In this document: one piece after another, positions 20,331 through 33,589 of the stretch
How positions within the stretch are numbered: the stretch's first letter is position 1
How the letters are laid out: each line of letters opens with the position of its first letter
NCBI GenBank assembly: GCA_029851415.1
Contig: CM056741.1
Coordinates: 70,608,282 to 70,672,281, forward strand
DNA from: Eretmocerus hayati
Taxonomy: Eukaryota > Arthropoda > Insecta > Hymenoptera > Aphelinidae
Direction of reading: 5' to 3'
Length of the DNA stretch: 64,000 nucleotides
The notes under the pieces: model-generated
Told to the model about the DNA's origin: nothing
Database searches by the model: none
Seen by the model: the letters and a program-made list of their open reading frames with translations, nothing else
Translations under genes and position numbers: made by a program

Positions 20331-23300
20331 GCAGTGAAACTGATACTTTTATACGCTTAGCTCGTTAGAATCCAAATGAAAGGTGTAGACAAACTGCACA
20401 GCGAACTAACTTTTACTCGTCATCAAAAAAGTTGGATAGGGCAACTTGAGATGCTTGATCAACGTGAATAGATATCTCTTTGTACTTGGAGCTGCGCGAA
20501 CTTGCTGTAGCGGGAGAAAGGGAACGGAAAATTCGCGAAGAACGAGGTACCAAACCTGTGATGGTGAAAAATGTTATGTTGACTCTACGGGGATCTTATG
20601 AGCGGCATCGCGTCTCGAGTAACGATTGATCGATTCATTCAACAGTTGGAAAGGAATCAATAATCGTATAAATCCAAATCAATGTCACTACTCACGTTGA
20701 CCATTCATTTTAAATATGTCAATTCTCCATATCATTGAAGAGCATTCGAGTCGAAAGTTTTGAAATTGTAACGTGGAACAAACCAACTGATCCTGTGTGG
20801 ATCAGTTCTTTCAAATCCACGAAACGGATCATTTGCATCACAGTTATTGATGTATATTTTGAATTTTCCATTCATCGTCGGGAATTGCTCGGTATCGAGT
20901 TTTATCGAATGGATCACTCTACTTTTCCCTTTCTCATTTCCCTTCCTTACCCTGTCTCGGCAATTTTTGAAGTATAATTATTTACACAAGGATACTCTCC
21001 ATTTTGAAAATTTCCGAGCTCCCAGCGTACAAACAACAATTCGATCACATTGAGGGGCCAAGAAAAACAGGAAGGAAACGCGTGAATGGTAGACAGATCA
21101 AAAAAAGTCGAACGAAGAGAAGAAAACGAAAGAAGAAAAAAAATGAGAAGCAAAGTGTGTGCACGGAGTATAACCGTAGACAGTTGGTATTTTAAGTTCC
21201 CATTCACCGAGTGGAAAAACAAAGCCACCGGCAAAACACAACACGGATACCGCAATTGCAGCGAAGAAATTTGCGATCGGTCATGATACAGCTTGTGAAT
21301 ACAAGGTATACCAGGATTTTTGGCTCGAGACGCTGGCTACAGCGATGGCTAATTTCAGCAAGCGGGATTTGGTAGGAGAAGCATCGCTCCGAGTAAGATG
21401 AACTCACAATAAACACTTTTTCGACCAGTCGAAACAGATAGTCCGAAACAAAATTAATGTTTCATCTTGATCCATCCTCTCCTGCCGGTTGCTCTTTCGT
21501 TTTCGCGTTTCATGCAGGTTCGATAAATGGGGTGCATCAGTAATATTTCATACTGCAGATTCTACGACCAGGCTTTTCGCGGCTTTCAAGCATCGTTAAT
21601 TATTGGTCAAGCGGTTTTGCTCCGGTGACTTACCATAAAGTAACTTCAGAACCTCTACACTAAAAGAAGCATCCCTTATATTAATCCGCAGTACAATCGA
21701 GAAGTTAGCCGCATCGAAATTTTGCGATATCTCGGAACTTTATCGTTTTGCAATATGTATGAATGTTGTGAGTCATAGGTGTAGTCTTCTGCTCCTGCAT
21801 AAATTGTAAATATCAACATAATCAGTTATTCTGAAAGGTTATTTTTGATTGAGAAAAGGTCGAGCAGTAATAAGAAGGACCCGGGCTGTGATTTTTTAGA
21901 ATATAAAGGAGCCGTTCAAGGGATTGACATAAATCAATAGGCAATCTGGAAATTCAATGAGACAGTTAGCTAACACGCATGCATATAATTGACTTCACAA
22001 GTTCATGATGTTTTCCATGGACGAGATTAGAAACAGATCATTGCTCTGGTTCCATCATTCCATTCGACGGTGATCGCGAGATAAAAAGGATTCACTGCTC
22101 AATATTCTCAATTTTATACATTCTCCGCATAAACAATTATTACGACCAGATCAAGATTCTAACTGTTCTTTAGTTTTTGTTATTTTACTGTAGTATGTGT
22201 CTCCTGACTGTATAAGAACGTTGATGAAAGTAATTTCAAGTCAAAAACACGAGCCGACATGAGATTGAAATGCTATCTACCAAATTTCTACAGCAAGGTG
22301 CTTTTGGCCCAATGACGATTCGAAAAGTCCTTGAAAACATTTTCACCTTAAAAAGTATGAGTGCGCCATTATTTATCCGAGTGATAAAACTTCTAATCGC
22401 GAAAATGAGCACAATTCGTGAAAACGCGCACTCTTGAACAGGCCTGCTCTCAAATAGAAAAAAATTAGTGCCGTCATATTTGCAAAGTTTTTCGAACTCG
22501 CGGAGAGCCCCACACTCAGCTGCGCCAACTGACCGGTACACCTCATACCCGAAGATATGGAGTCATAAACAAAATAATATTGATAATTAATATTGATATA
22601 CTCGTATATTATTTATTTACTCTGCGCTTAGTTTTTTGGAACCATCAGCGCGCTCGCGCGCATGTTACGTTCTAGTTAATCTTATTCAGATATTGATTTG
22701 ATGTTCAATACGAAAAAATAAAATGGCGAAGATCGGCGAGGATTAAATAGGGTTGTTCAATGGCTCATTCCAGTATCTGTATACTTTTTACTCGCCCTTT
22801 CAGCTCATATTCATTATTACCCTACAATGACTAAAATTTCCAATGTTGAACAAAAAAGCAAATGTATTCCATCGTTACTAATAGAAACACCACTCAATTA
22901 TCAACCAAATTAGTGAACTTGGTTTACAAAACAGTTTTGGGCGCCAAATATTCAATTGCGGTACCAAAGGTTTATAGACTGTTAGAGGTTGAATGAGTTT
23001 GTAGTGCAATTACATCCGCCGAAACGTAGGCAATGTCACATCATTTATAAAACGTTATGGAGTTTAGTCCATGCACGTACTTGTAACTCATCAATTATTA
23101 AGTTAATAGGTATGTCAATAAGGCATTCAATGCAACCAATCTTATAAAAAATTCAGTCAACCATATCAGATTTGAAAAGAAATCGATATACGTGGAAGCT
23201 CATATTTAAAAGTGATACCGAGCGCAGCCAAAATTGGAGGAACTTCTCGCGTTTACGACGGAGGTTAAGGTCTAAATCGAAAAGTTCCGTGTGCACCCTG

Positions 23301-23399
23301 TATTTGCTTTCACTCTGCAGGCGGTTTTTTTGCGTTGGAAGACGTTCAGCAAACAAAAGCATTCGCCGATGAGGCTTCTCTTGCGGTTGGCAGGATGGC

Positions 23400-24345
23400 A
23401 ATAAAAATTAGATTACATCCAGGAAATGGAGTGAGCTCTGGTGGTAGGAAAGATATGAGAAAAGGAAGAGGGGGGGGGGGTCAGGACGAGGTCAATCGCG
23501 AGAGCAAAGAGCGAGGGGCGCAAAGCGCAGAGTGGCCATTTGCGAGGTCGCGGCTCGTTTATCCAAGCAGATAAATGGAAGAGTGAGATGCGCGATCCAG
23601 CCACACACAAACACACACACACACGCATATATCTATACGACTTTGGAAGTAGAGCTTGCACTGCGAGCGCCCCGTCCCGCTCGCGGCGACGGTGAAAATA
23701 TCGAGCGAGCGACAAGTGGCCGAGGGCTCCTGCATGCTCTCTCGCGAAATCGCCCCCGAGCCAAAAAAACTCGCTCCCGGGGGGGGGGGGGGGGGGGGTA
23801 TGAACCATGCGCCAACACAGCCAGTCGAGTAAGAGCGTTGGGTGAAGATTTCGAGTAGTCAACGCGCGAGAGAGTGCAAGACGATTACAGCGAGGTGTAA
23901 TCGCCCGCTGCTCGCAAAGCTCACCTTATATACCTACGGTCTGTGTAGCTTGCCATTTGGCGGGGTAATGGCCCGGCCAGGGGGCGTCTCGAGGCGCGCC
24001 CGGAGACGCGTTCTAAGCGCAATATGCACTTAGATTCCGAGTACACTTGGGCCACGCTGCAGCTTGCGAGCTTTGCGAGGAGCGCCGAGGGCTTTGTCCC
24101 GCGCTCGGTTTCTCTGGTACATATCCGTGAAACGGCCAAGTCGTCTGTATGGGGCGACTCCCCGGGGGCGGCGATCTCGGAACACCGACTTGTGCATCGC
24201 AAACAGCTCCCCCGGCCATCAACGGCTCCTTCTCCCGTGTACGGGAGAGCTTTCCGCGTAAATACGCACGGCTCCAGAGCCTTGCTCTGCTGTCGGGCTC
24301 GGTGATTATCGTATCCATTGTCACCACATAGATTTCTCATGCGGA
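23400..24345. other. GC-rich island with a 20-base G run and a CA tract
   Basis: CpG-rich block. It contains G runs at 23470-23480 (11) and 23779-23798 (20), and a CA-rich tract at 23603-23630. No coding evidence; it may be regulatory. Confidence 0.35.
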
Positions 24346-25105
24346 TACTCCAACTACTCTGAGCACCTTGCTTCCCCTCTCTCGAATTTCGTTCGACACG
24401 CTATACCCGAGATGTTTCACACTTTCGACAAATATCGCTCGACTTTGTGAAACTATCCCTTCGAGCACATGGAATTGTCCATGCGATCTAAGGTAATCAA
24501 TACAATGGCATCCGATATCGTCACTGAATCAATGACACGACCGGGAGATGAATAATCAACGAACGGCATTGGAATTTCGAAACTCCAGGAATTGAAGAAG
24601 AGAATACGATGCTCAAAACTTTACATCTATACATAAGACAAACGAGGACAGGCGGTAAAAACAAGTCGGAGGCTGGCGTGAGAATTTTTGTTAAAAATTA
24701 CAAAAGACTGATGGACCACGATGAGACAAAAAGAATGAAGAGTTCAAGCCAAATGGATGAAGCGTACTTTACTCTTTTTCAGAGTAAACACCTCGAGCCC
24801 TCCTTAATTGCCTTGAATGCATTCTGAATGAGTGCACGTCACATTGCAATTTATTCGGCTCACGTCTACGAACTTCTTTCACTGAATAATTACCGAGGTA
24901 AAAATGAATGAATCCGCTCCAGTTCTGAGACAAATTGAGCTCCAAAGGAACACTGGAGAGTAGAATAACAAAAACGTCTGACACTTGCACACTTTCAAGA
25001 GTCATACATATCCGTTGACAGCAAATATCTTGAAGGTATTAGTCCAGTCTCCGGGTACCCTTTCGTATCTCCGTCACCATCACTGCCTATCTTAGGCTAC
25101 ACACG

Positions 25106-25183
25106 AGAGAAAGTGCCCACCCAAGTCTTATTCGAATCTATGAATGTATTGATTGAAACAAGAGTGAGGTGGGCACTTCTCGA
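25106..25183 (+). ncRNA. miRNA-like hairpin (candidate)
   Basis: The arm AAGTGCCCACC at 25111-25121 pairs perfectly with GGTGGGCACTT at 25169-25179. The helix continues inward with about 22 of 28 positions paired and closes on a loop of about 12 nt near 25139-25150. The resulting imperfect hairpin of about 75 nt has the size and shape of a metazoan pre-miRNA lying in an intron. I do not recognise either arm as a known miRNA, and either strand could be transcribed. Confidence 0.4.
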
Positions 25184-26357
25184 TGAATAGTTTTTGTGTA
25201 AGATCAGTTGGAAGTTGCATTTTACGGACATACGAAAGGGTTGCCAGAAACCGGACTATATTATCCAATCGTCGTGTTGATTGTACTAGGTATACATGGG
25301 TACAGATGTACTATAGTATGTAGTAGATGTACTAACCTAGTTTACTCGATCGGGAGTATTTGCCTAGTCGCATTACTGCACAAAAGCATTAGTTTAATCG
25401 ATTGCGAATGAAGATCAAAGTTAAGACAGAATACGCCAAACTACTTCAGAATCATGGGCAATAACTTGATTCTTTAATTCTTTGCACAGTAAAATGGAGA
25501 CGGTTCGTCATCCCATGAGATTTTGAGATGGCATCATTGAAAAATAAAATAGTCACTCGTGAAAAAACTTTTTAGCCTCAAAATACACATGGTATAGGAA
25601 AGTTAATGAACAAAACCTCATCTTTTCTTTCGCGTTGATCTAGATGAAGATATTCCAAGAAACTTGATCATGATTGGAAATTGGATCCCCATGGTAACAG
25701 TGGTCCTCGCAAAGGAATCATTTCATGATGTAAGGTTTCTCAGTTGAATACTGGATTCGGAAATAATACAGTTTTAATCAAATTTATGTGAAGCATGATT
25801 ATATAAATAATCGCAATTTCTTCAAAAATGTCTGAAAAGCTACTCGATTCATTTTGATGGTCAAAAACCTTCATAAGAGTTACTCAGCAAATCTCGAGGT
25901 TTCTAAATCCTTCGAAATAGTTCGACTACTCAAAGGTCCCAACACTTCAATTTCAAGATATCACGAGCAAAACGAATGATTGAAACTCTGAAATTAATTG
26001 ACCAAATCTCGAAGATTTAATGGTACATACATTCCTAGCCCGCAGAGTTTCAGATCGAAGACGGGAGAGAGACTCATCACAATGGCTCGAAATCAAGGGC
26101 TTGCATCCAATCGTAAATCTCACTGGCTCAACATAACTTCGAGAGCATGATTCGAGCATTAGCAGGCCACATATCTGTCGGGAGCTCATAACTTGGGTTA
26201 TGGGTACGTGGAGGATCGGTTCAAGTGGCCAACGTTACGGCGCGAGCGTCTCCATTCTACAGCTAATGTGATTCCAATAGCATTGAATTCCTGTGACAGA
26301 TAGTCCAGCCGAGCTTGCAGGATGTTAGAAGATGAGCTGGTGGTGATAGTAAACACC

Positions 26358-26490
26358 CCGATCAGAAAAATCAAGAGGTCCCACGCGGGGGCCACCAGTG
26401 GCGGCCACGGGTGCGCCCAGCGTGGCATGTAACGCCTTCCCATCGTGCACCCAGCGTGGCTCTCGCTGGGCAGCCCAGCCTTCGGGATTT
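26358..26490 (-). repeat. GC-rich CCACGCTGGGC repeat, copy 1
   Basis: About 130 bp built around CCCAGCGTGG and related hairpin-forming blocks. Its reverse complement matches 28094-28228, sharing GGCGTTACAT, GCCACGCTGGGC and TTTCTGATCGG in the same order. It is a dispersed repeat of unknown class. Confidence 0.65.
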
Positions 26491-27389
26491 TTGAAGTTGT
26501 TCATTTTTCATGAATAGCTAACTCAGCTTAACGAATCTGAGAGTACAACTGTGGTATTAGTCCTGTAGAGATTGCCTTTTCGATCGAATTTGATTGAAAG
26601 GTTCTGAATCATGAATACGGTAAATGCCGCAAAAGAACTTGTATCGAATCCTCTCCTTTCGTTCTTTCGAAAAGCAGTCCATCACGGCATTTGGACCAAA
26701 TGAGGAGATCCTTGCTTCAATATTATCAAGTTCAAATGTAAGATTGGGTGCACTCATCTTCTCCAACAATGCTCATTTTTCTCTTTTTCAAATATATCTC
26801 CAGAACTCCCATCAATTTTTGAAGACAACCATAAGATATCATTAAGAAAACGGTATATGCATTTCTGAAATGTTAATATTATTTGTGATTTTAGGACTGA
26901 TATTGAATATTTCAGGAAAATTCATACATATACAATGTATATTATACATGTATTTCAATTTTTAGAAAATTGGCCCATCATGAGAACACAAACTCAGGCC
27001 CAGGTACTTAAGGTGTCCAACGCAACCTCAAAAAGGCATGAGGCATGAAATATTGATTAAAAATGACAACATGCAATAAATTGTCCAAGGGTTCTACAGG
27101 ACCCACTGAGTTATGAAAGGGTTAACTATGAGTTCTGAGAAGAGCTTTTAGCACGAATAAACTAATGAGATTTATTACCCAAATCACCTTCCAAGATAAA
27201 TTTCACCATTATCTGAATGTAAAAAGTTGCTGGATCACCCTTCGAGTGCATACCCCTAAGCTCAAACATGTTCTTCGAAAGAATATGTGCTAACTTTAAT
27301 TTAGATTTTCAGAGCTTGGGCTATTTTGAGGTTATGTTTCATATGTAATTATCTAGGCTATGAGTTCATCACCAATATAATCTGTATAT

Positions 27390-27419
27390 AAGTAACCATG
27401 TATATATACATGGTTACTT
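27390..27419. repeat. Perfect 30-bp palindrome
   Basis: AAGTAACCATGTATA and its exact complement meet without a loop. Not obviously part of a larger element. Confidence 0.8.
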
Positions 27420-28093
27420 TCATTAAATATGTAATATGTGCCAGAGATGGTCAGAGTTTCAAAATGTTAGCGCTTATCTTTCAACAGAAATGCACTGTGT
27501 TCGCTCTTGGATTTCCTTGTTAACTATAATATGCAAAAAAGAAACAGAGAGGTGGTCATATGTAAGATCTCAACTTATATAGTATATTGAGGGCAATCAG
27601 TAGTTGACTAACTTTGGAAGAAAGCTCTGTACACTGAATCACTGGATGTATCCATACAACTTAATGTGGTAGATCAGTGCACGAGAATTTTGCTCTAATG
27701 CCTCACAGAATATATTTTGCAGCACTTGAATACAATAAAGCACAACTTCTGTAACACTTTGGTATGAGTTGCTGGCTATAATGAGCTCCACAACAACAAT
27801 AAAACATAACCCCACGAGGTTATGTTTCATCTGGATCATGCATTGTGGCATATCTGGAATTTCTGCTACTTTTGGGTGAATTCATCGATATTCACCAGTT
27901 TATTTAACAAAAGGTATTAGCACTGGTTGAAACTACCCACTGAAATTAGTAAAAATTTGTAAGTTTGATGCCGGGAGCAAACTCGGTGGCGGTAACTGCC
28001 CTGTGCTCACCTGTGCTGACGATAAGAGCAGACAAGCTACGTTCTCAAGCCGAGGCAGTAACAAACAATCCGGGGCCGTGACTTTCCGTTACA

Positions 28094-28228
28094 AGCCAGG
28101 CGTGCGCCACACTGGGCAGGCGTTACATTTCGGTTTTTGCCACGCTGGGCCACCGCGGGGCGACCCCAGTTTACCACGCGTGGCCCATGCGGGGGGCCTG
28201 GGCGCAGGCTGGGCGATTTCTGATCGGT
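28094..28228 (+). repeat. GC-rich CCACGCTGGGC repeat, copy 2
   Basis: Inverted relative of 26358-26490, with the shared blocks in the same order. It lies 120 bp left of a foldback element. Confidence 0.65.
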
Positions 28229-28349
28229 ACCTTCCACTTTCTCTCAATAGCCGCGATGAGGCAAATCTCACGAGGTCGATCGATACGTGCAATGATACGT
28301 GCAATGATCAAGTCTGAAACTGATTGTTCAGATCTCGTGTGCGAACGGC

Positions 28350-28739
28350 GCACTACGGGGAACCGAAATAATTTTGATAGAAATTAGCTATTATCTCAAG
28401 AACGGAGTGAGCTTATCTGATGATTCAAAATGGTAATTATAGTTTGAAGCCTCTGGAATTGAGATTATATACTGAGAAAGGGTTTCGCGCAAATCCTCAA
28501 TAAACAAATTTGGTTATAAACATATAAGCTGAAAATGCGTATTGCGTTGTTTGGCACTGAAACTCTGCCAAGAGTTGGAATTTGTTTATTGAGGATTTGC
28601 GCGAAACCCTTTCTCAGTATATAATCTCAATTTCAGAGGCTTCAAACTATAATTACCATTTTGAATCATCAGGTAAGGTCACTCCGTTCTTGAGATAATA
28701 GCTAATTTCTATCAAAATTACCCCGGTTCCCCGTAGTGC
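28350..28739. mobile_element. Foldback/MITE with about 160-bp inverted arms
   Basis: Arms at 28350-28511 and 28579-28739 are near-identical inverted copies starting GCACTACGGGGAACC, separated by a 67-bp loop. There is no coding capacity. Target duplication is not clear. The high arm identity suggests recent origin. Confidence 0.85.
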
Positions 28740-28979
28740 GGCGCGGCGCGGCAATGATTCAAAATCATTGATGAGATGAGTGCGTGGAACTTGCATGGTA
28801 AGGGGTGAGTCCAAGCGAGTGTGTGAAAACCTAAAAGTACGAAAAAATGGATCTTTGGTATCCAACATTAGTAAAGCATCAGTTCATCAATCGAGAATTC
28901 GAGATGCATCTCAAGTATACTCTTGAGGAATTGACAGAGTAATTCCCTATGTCATTGCAATTCCCTACGGTCATGACCA

Positions 28980-29885
28980 ATCAGTCTCTTGATCTGAGAT
29001 GGAGCGGAATTTCATTACTCCGTGGCAGCGCGATTGGTTCATTTTGTTTCTCTTCCAGGATGACAGCAAAAAGATAATCTCGAAGACGCAGGCCAGCGGG
29101 AAAAATGACGAATAAAATATTGGATCGGTGCCAAACTCGCGGTGCAACTTCTACTACTGCGCGCGCGGCCAAACGTCGTTCAACACTTCATCCAACTTGA
29201 TAAGCTCTCGAGGAGTGTGTACACCTACAAAAGGGGAAAACGAGAACACTCCAGACTCCGCAGGGCGTCTACCATACATTCGCGAGTTTAGGCGAGCTGA
29301 AATGTGGCGCGCGCGCGAACTTTGGTGGGTGAATTTTTCATAGCTCTCATGCGAGCTCGCGTTATATACAAAGCGGGCAAAAACGCCCGGCGCCGTTGTC
29401 GTCGTCGTCGTTGTCGTCAGTCGGGGCACATGTATAAGCCGATCTCGAACTCGTGTAGCTCGGCCCTTATTTGTACACTACACAGAAGTGAGCGTGGACG
29501 TAACGTAGTCGCTCGGGTCAAGTTGGGAATATAGGAATAAAGAGAAAAAGGAGCAGTACGATCCCTGAAAAATGGAAGATCGCCTACGAGCGCGGGAGTG
29601 AGAAAGAGAAACGCTCGGGCACGCGCTGAATACCGATTTTCACGCTGTGCATCTACTCTGCAGCTACTCGCGAGCCAGTATGAACAGAAAAGAAGGAGCC
29701 ACCATTCTTATTCTTTATCTGCATTCGGCACGAAGGTCGCGCTGGGACAACTCCACTATCGCATGACTGTGAGCGTCGTACCAAAATACAAACGACATGA
29801 TCACGACGCCCCGGTCCTACGGGTGCCGTTTGAACCATGTAAGTACATACGCCCTGTGAATAGGTCGCTTTTGCAAAAACACTGA
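28980..29885. other. GC-rich island with GTC repeat
   Basis: CpG-rich non-repetitive block with a GTC/GTT trinucleotide tract at about 29394-29420. No supported exon. Candidate regulatory region. Confidence 0.3.
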
Positions 29886-31059
29886 ATTCACTCGCCCATC
29901 TATCGTTAAGTTTTGCATCATTCTCACCCCTCTGTGGGGCCTCGGCTGAAGTGGCATCGTTGATTTACCTCAATTTCTACAGATAACTTTTCGATTTTCA
30001 ACGATCTTTCACTACTTCAATTGTGGATCATCACGTGTGCTATTTGACTGTGAATCGTTGAATGGCTCAAAAAAGTGTGAATCAAAATGAAAATGTGAAT
30101 GATCTCATCTTCTCACGTTTTCAGATGGTTCATGAAAAATTCAGCTCCAACCCTTGAAGTGACCATTATACCGTGGATCAAGTCAAAATCTTTCCCGAGA
30201 TCTCTCCTCATTGGATGATTTTTTGATTGAGCGACAGGGTGGCTGGATCAATTAAATCTCTAACTGAAAAGTTATTCACGTTCAACAAGACCCTACTTGA
30301 AATTTTCTAAAAAGATCATTCTACAATGCGCCGCTCTCTACTGAGCAGGCGGTACCACTCAAGCCAATTCTGGAAGATATAGTAATTCTCGCGACCGCAG
30401 TTGACTCCTATCTTTAAGAAGAGAGATTAAGTTCATCGTATTAACCTTCTTTGGGGTGGGTTTATCTTAGATATTAGACGATTGGACTTGGGACGTTTGC
30501 CTTTTAACAAAGACACGACTGTCTGATTGATGCATAGTTGACCCGGCACATATTCACTTCCAAGCAATTGATTTGAATGATAAAAGCTTAAAGGTAAATG
30601 GCTAAGCATACTTTTCACGTGTTAACTGGGACATCAGTTGATGACGGATCAACTCTCTTTGATTGAATCAGGACATTACATTTCAGTAAATTTTTCGGCG
30701 ATCATCAATGATGCTCACCGACCAATACATGTTAACATCGATGAAATTTTAGTGCGTCCTCTGGTACTTTTTTGGTTCAATGAATGAAAACTAATCCATT
30801 ATTGACTGATACTTGAGTATGTTCTAACCAATGGGTGCATCGGTGAGGAAACGAAGCATAACAGACTGACTGATAGATTGGTAGATTGACGGTCTTGTAA
30901 AAAATAGATCTGATTAATGCTCTGGCGTGATAACTCATAACGATTTCGAGAGGTTTCAACGCAAAATGCTGGCACCGGTTCTTTTTTGAAGCACAGAGTT
31001 TGAAACCATGCAAATAGACCCGAGTACACGAAAGTATGTGTCAACTGGTAGTCTGCAGC

Positions 31060-32060
31060 ACAGAGGTCTGACGCAAAAAATGTGACAGTGTCGGATCGTC
31101 CCGAGCGTCACTGCATGCGTGGAATCCGAGCGAGCAAAAGTCGCACTTTGCAATTATAGCCCGATTTCACGTCCGGCTTGCATGTTGTACTCGAGCAAGT
31201 TGCAAAGCCGAACCAAGTGAGAACAATGCCCGAGAAATTTTTTCATTTCATCCGTGAACACGGAATAGGCAGCAGCAGTGTTGTATAGCCACGAGGGACC
31301 AATGATGAAACGCTCATTCGGCAAAAGTCATGCAAAGTTGCCAAAGCCAGCATTGCCTGTTGAATTTTAGCGCTATGAACACACCGTCGAAATTTTGTGT
31401 CGACCTGAACAGTTGACCCTCTCTTTGTCTCACTCAGCGTGCATCATTCCTAGATTTTGCAACCCTTCTGCCATTTTATTTTGCTCTTCTCACCCTCTGC
31501 AGCGAGCTCTGCAGCGCAAACAATGCCGAGTTGATTTTGAATTTGCGCGTCTTTCGAGGGTGGCTGCAGCAACGTGCGAGAGTGAGGAGTAGGGGTCGGC
31601 GGAAGAATTTCATCCGAGCAAAACTATCTCGTGCATACCCTCGTGCATGAGTATTTGCCCGATCGCTACATTTTTCTCATCTAGGCCCATAGACAGCTAA
31701 ACAAATTTCATCATCAGCCACGCGAGAAAACCAACTATCAAACAAGCAGGCTCGTCTGACCTTTTAGAAGCTGATGCAGGCGGCATGGCGGCGCGGCGAT
31801 GCGAATATCGCCGGCGCATCTCGCTGCTCGCGTCGCTTCATTTCCACGACGATGTTTTGACGTTAATCTCATAATGCGCTCCATTCTTGTGTAAATATGA
31901 CGATGTGGCGCGTGCGAGCAACGAGCTTAGTCTGCCGGCAGCAGTTATTGGGCCGATCCGCTGTTGCTGATACTGCGGCCCGACGCTCGAGAGCCACGAC
32001 CACGATGCAGGGCTGAAGTGCGCCCGCAAAGCTGGTTCTCTGACAAGCTCATTAAAGCTT
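31060..32060. other. GC-rich island in intron 2
   Basis: Moderately GC-rich with CpGs, and only short chance frames. Candidate regulatory region, no gene seen. Confidence 0.25.
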
Positions 32061-32710
32061 CCGAAATCGGATCGGTCGGAATATCTAACCTCCACTCAAC
32101 AGTACACTACACATCAAATTTAATCACATGTAATTATTGGTTAGATAAATCATTAATTCGTGTTCATTCTCGCTATTTGGTTTGGTTTCTGAATACCCAT
32201 CCACCAGCCCTCAAAAATAGTCTACAAAATTTTTTAAAATCAAATCACATCATAGCACTAGACAAATATTCATCGAATCGGAAGCTTTCGTTCTCAAACT
32301 TTTCACCAAGAGAAGGAAATTGTTAGAACTAAATAGCAATCCCAAATAAAGACTGTACATATTATACTCCTGATGAAACGTGAATGATTTGCTCGCCTCA
32401 TTACGTATGGATCTCATCACGTGAAGCAAAAATACGAAATGAGAATGGCAACCTCAATGCACACTGATGATTTTTGATCACGAATTGCGTGGTTAATTAT
32501 TTCACTAATGATATGGGAAAAGTTCTTGTGTAGAATCTTTACCAAGCTTTTTTCCTTCTCAAAAAATATTAATTTCATCATAAAATTTACTCGACTATTG
32601 ATATGTGATAGTAGACTACAAAAATCAGTCAGCAAAATTGAATAATCTTAATAGAATGTAGCTTTCATCGACAAGAATTTTCATTAACCCTGACTCAACA
32701 AACCTCTGTC

Positions 32711-33589
32711 TTAACTTCTCCGAGTGAGATTTTTCACTCGGATTACGAGTGAAAGTCCATCTCACTCGGTTAAGAGTCAGACATCAAAAAAATCAAAAAT
32801 TTCACTCGGAAGTTCGAGTGAAATTTCACTCGGATGCAAGAGTGAGACGTCCAAATCAAATTTCAGGTTATGTTTTGCCTCGCGTTTGTTACTGATGGAA
32901 TCAATGCGTAGCTTACAAAGAGGAAAATGGTAGATTTCCTGCAATATTCGTTGAAAAACTGAGCTAAGAAATGTCAATATCCTCTTCTATACGTTTTATA
33001 AATGTACAGCTCAACATTATATCATATTACGTATAAATTAATCAACCTTATTAATATAGAAGCAATGCCCTGTTACCGGGGAAATGTAGGTTTCACTTTT
33101 GTTATTTCTTCACCCGAAAAAATAGCTAGTTTTCATATTTTCATTTCCATTTACGACACGTATAACGTTACACGGTGCATCATTTCTATAAGGCCGTGCT
33201 GTGGAATTACTGGTCCCAGCAGCAGCAGTAGCCCAGTGGAAAGGCAGTCCGACTTACAATCAAGACGACCCGGTTTGATTCCCTGCACTTCTCAATTTAC
33301 AAAAATAACAAAGGTATAATGCCACACAGGCGGAATAGATTTATTTCTTTTTTTCCAACCTTCGAATGATTAATAATAATTTATTCATTTTATAGCCCAC
33401 AACGTATTGATGAAACGAAAATATTCAGTTTCAGCTAAATAACAATCGGATTCACTCGAATTCCCCGAGTGAAAAATCTCACTCTTTTTCCTGGGTGAAA
33501 CTCACTCGGTACCCAGTTGCCACGACTTCTTTCCGAACTCCGAGTGAGAACTCACTCTTTCCAAGTGAGATTTCACTCGGAAAAGTTAA
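32711..33589. mobile_element. TTAA-flanked non-autonomous DNA element with CGAGTGA arrays
   Basis: TTAA at 32711-32714 and 33586-33589 bracket inverted ends (CTTCTCCGAGTGAGAT and its counterpart). Both subterminal regions carry dense copies of CGAGTGA/TCACTCG in both orientations (roughly 8 within 130 bp on each side). The design fits a transposase-binding array, and TTAA target duplication is typical of piggyBac and Kolobok families. There is no transposase frame. A tRNA-like SINE head sits inside at 33217-33310. Confidence 0.75.
33217..33310 (+). mobile_element. tRNA-derived SINE head
   Basis: A pol III A box (TAGCCCAGTGG, 33229-33239) and B box (GGTTTGATTCC, 33272-33282) at normal spacing lie in a sequence that does not fold as a full tRNA. 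It is followed by an A-rich tail-like stretch. Nested in the TTAA element. Confidence 0.6.
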
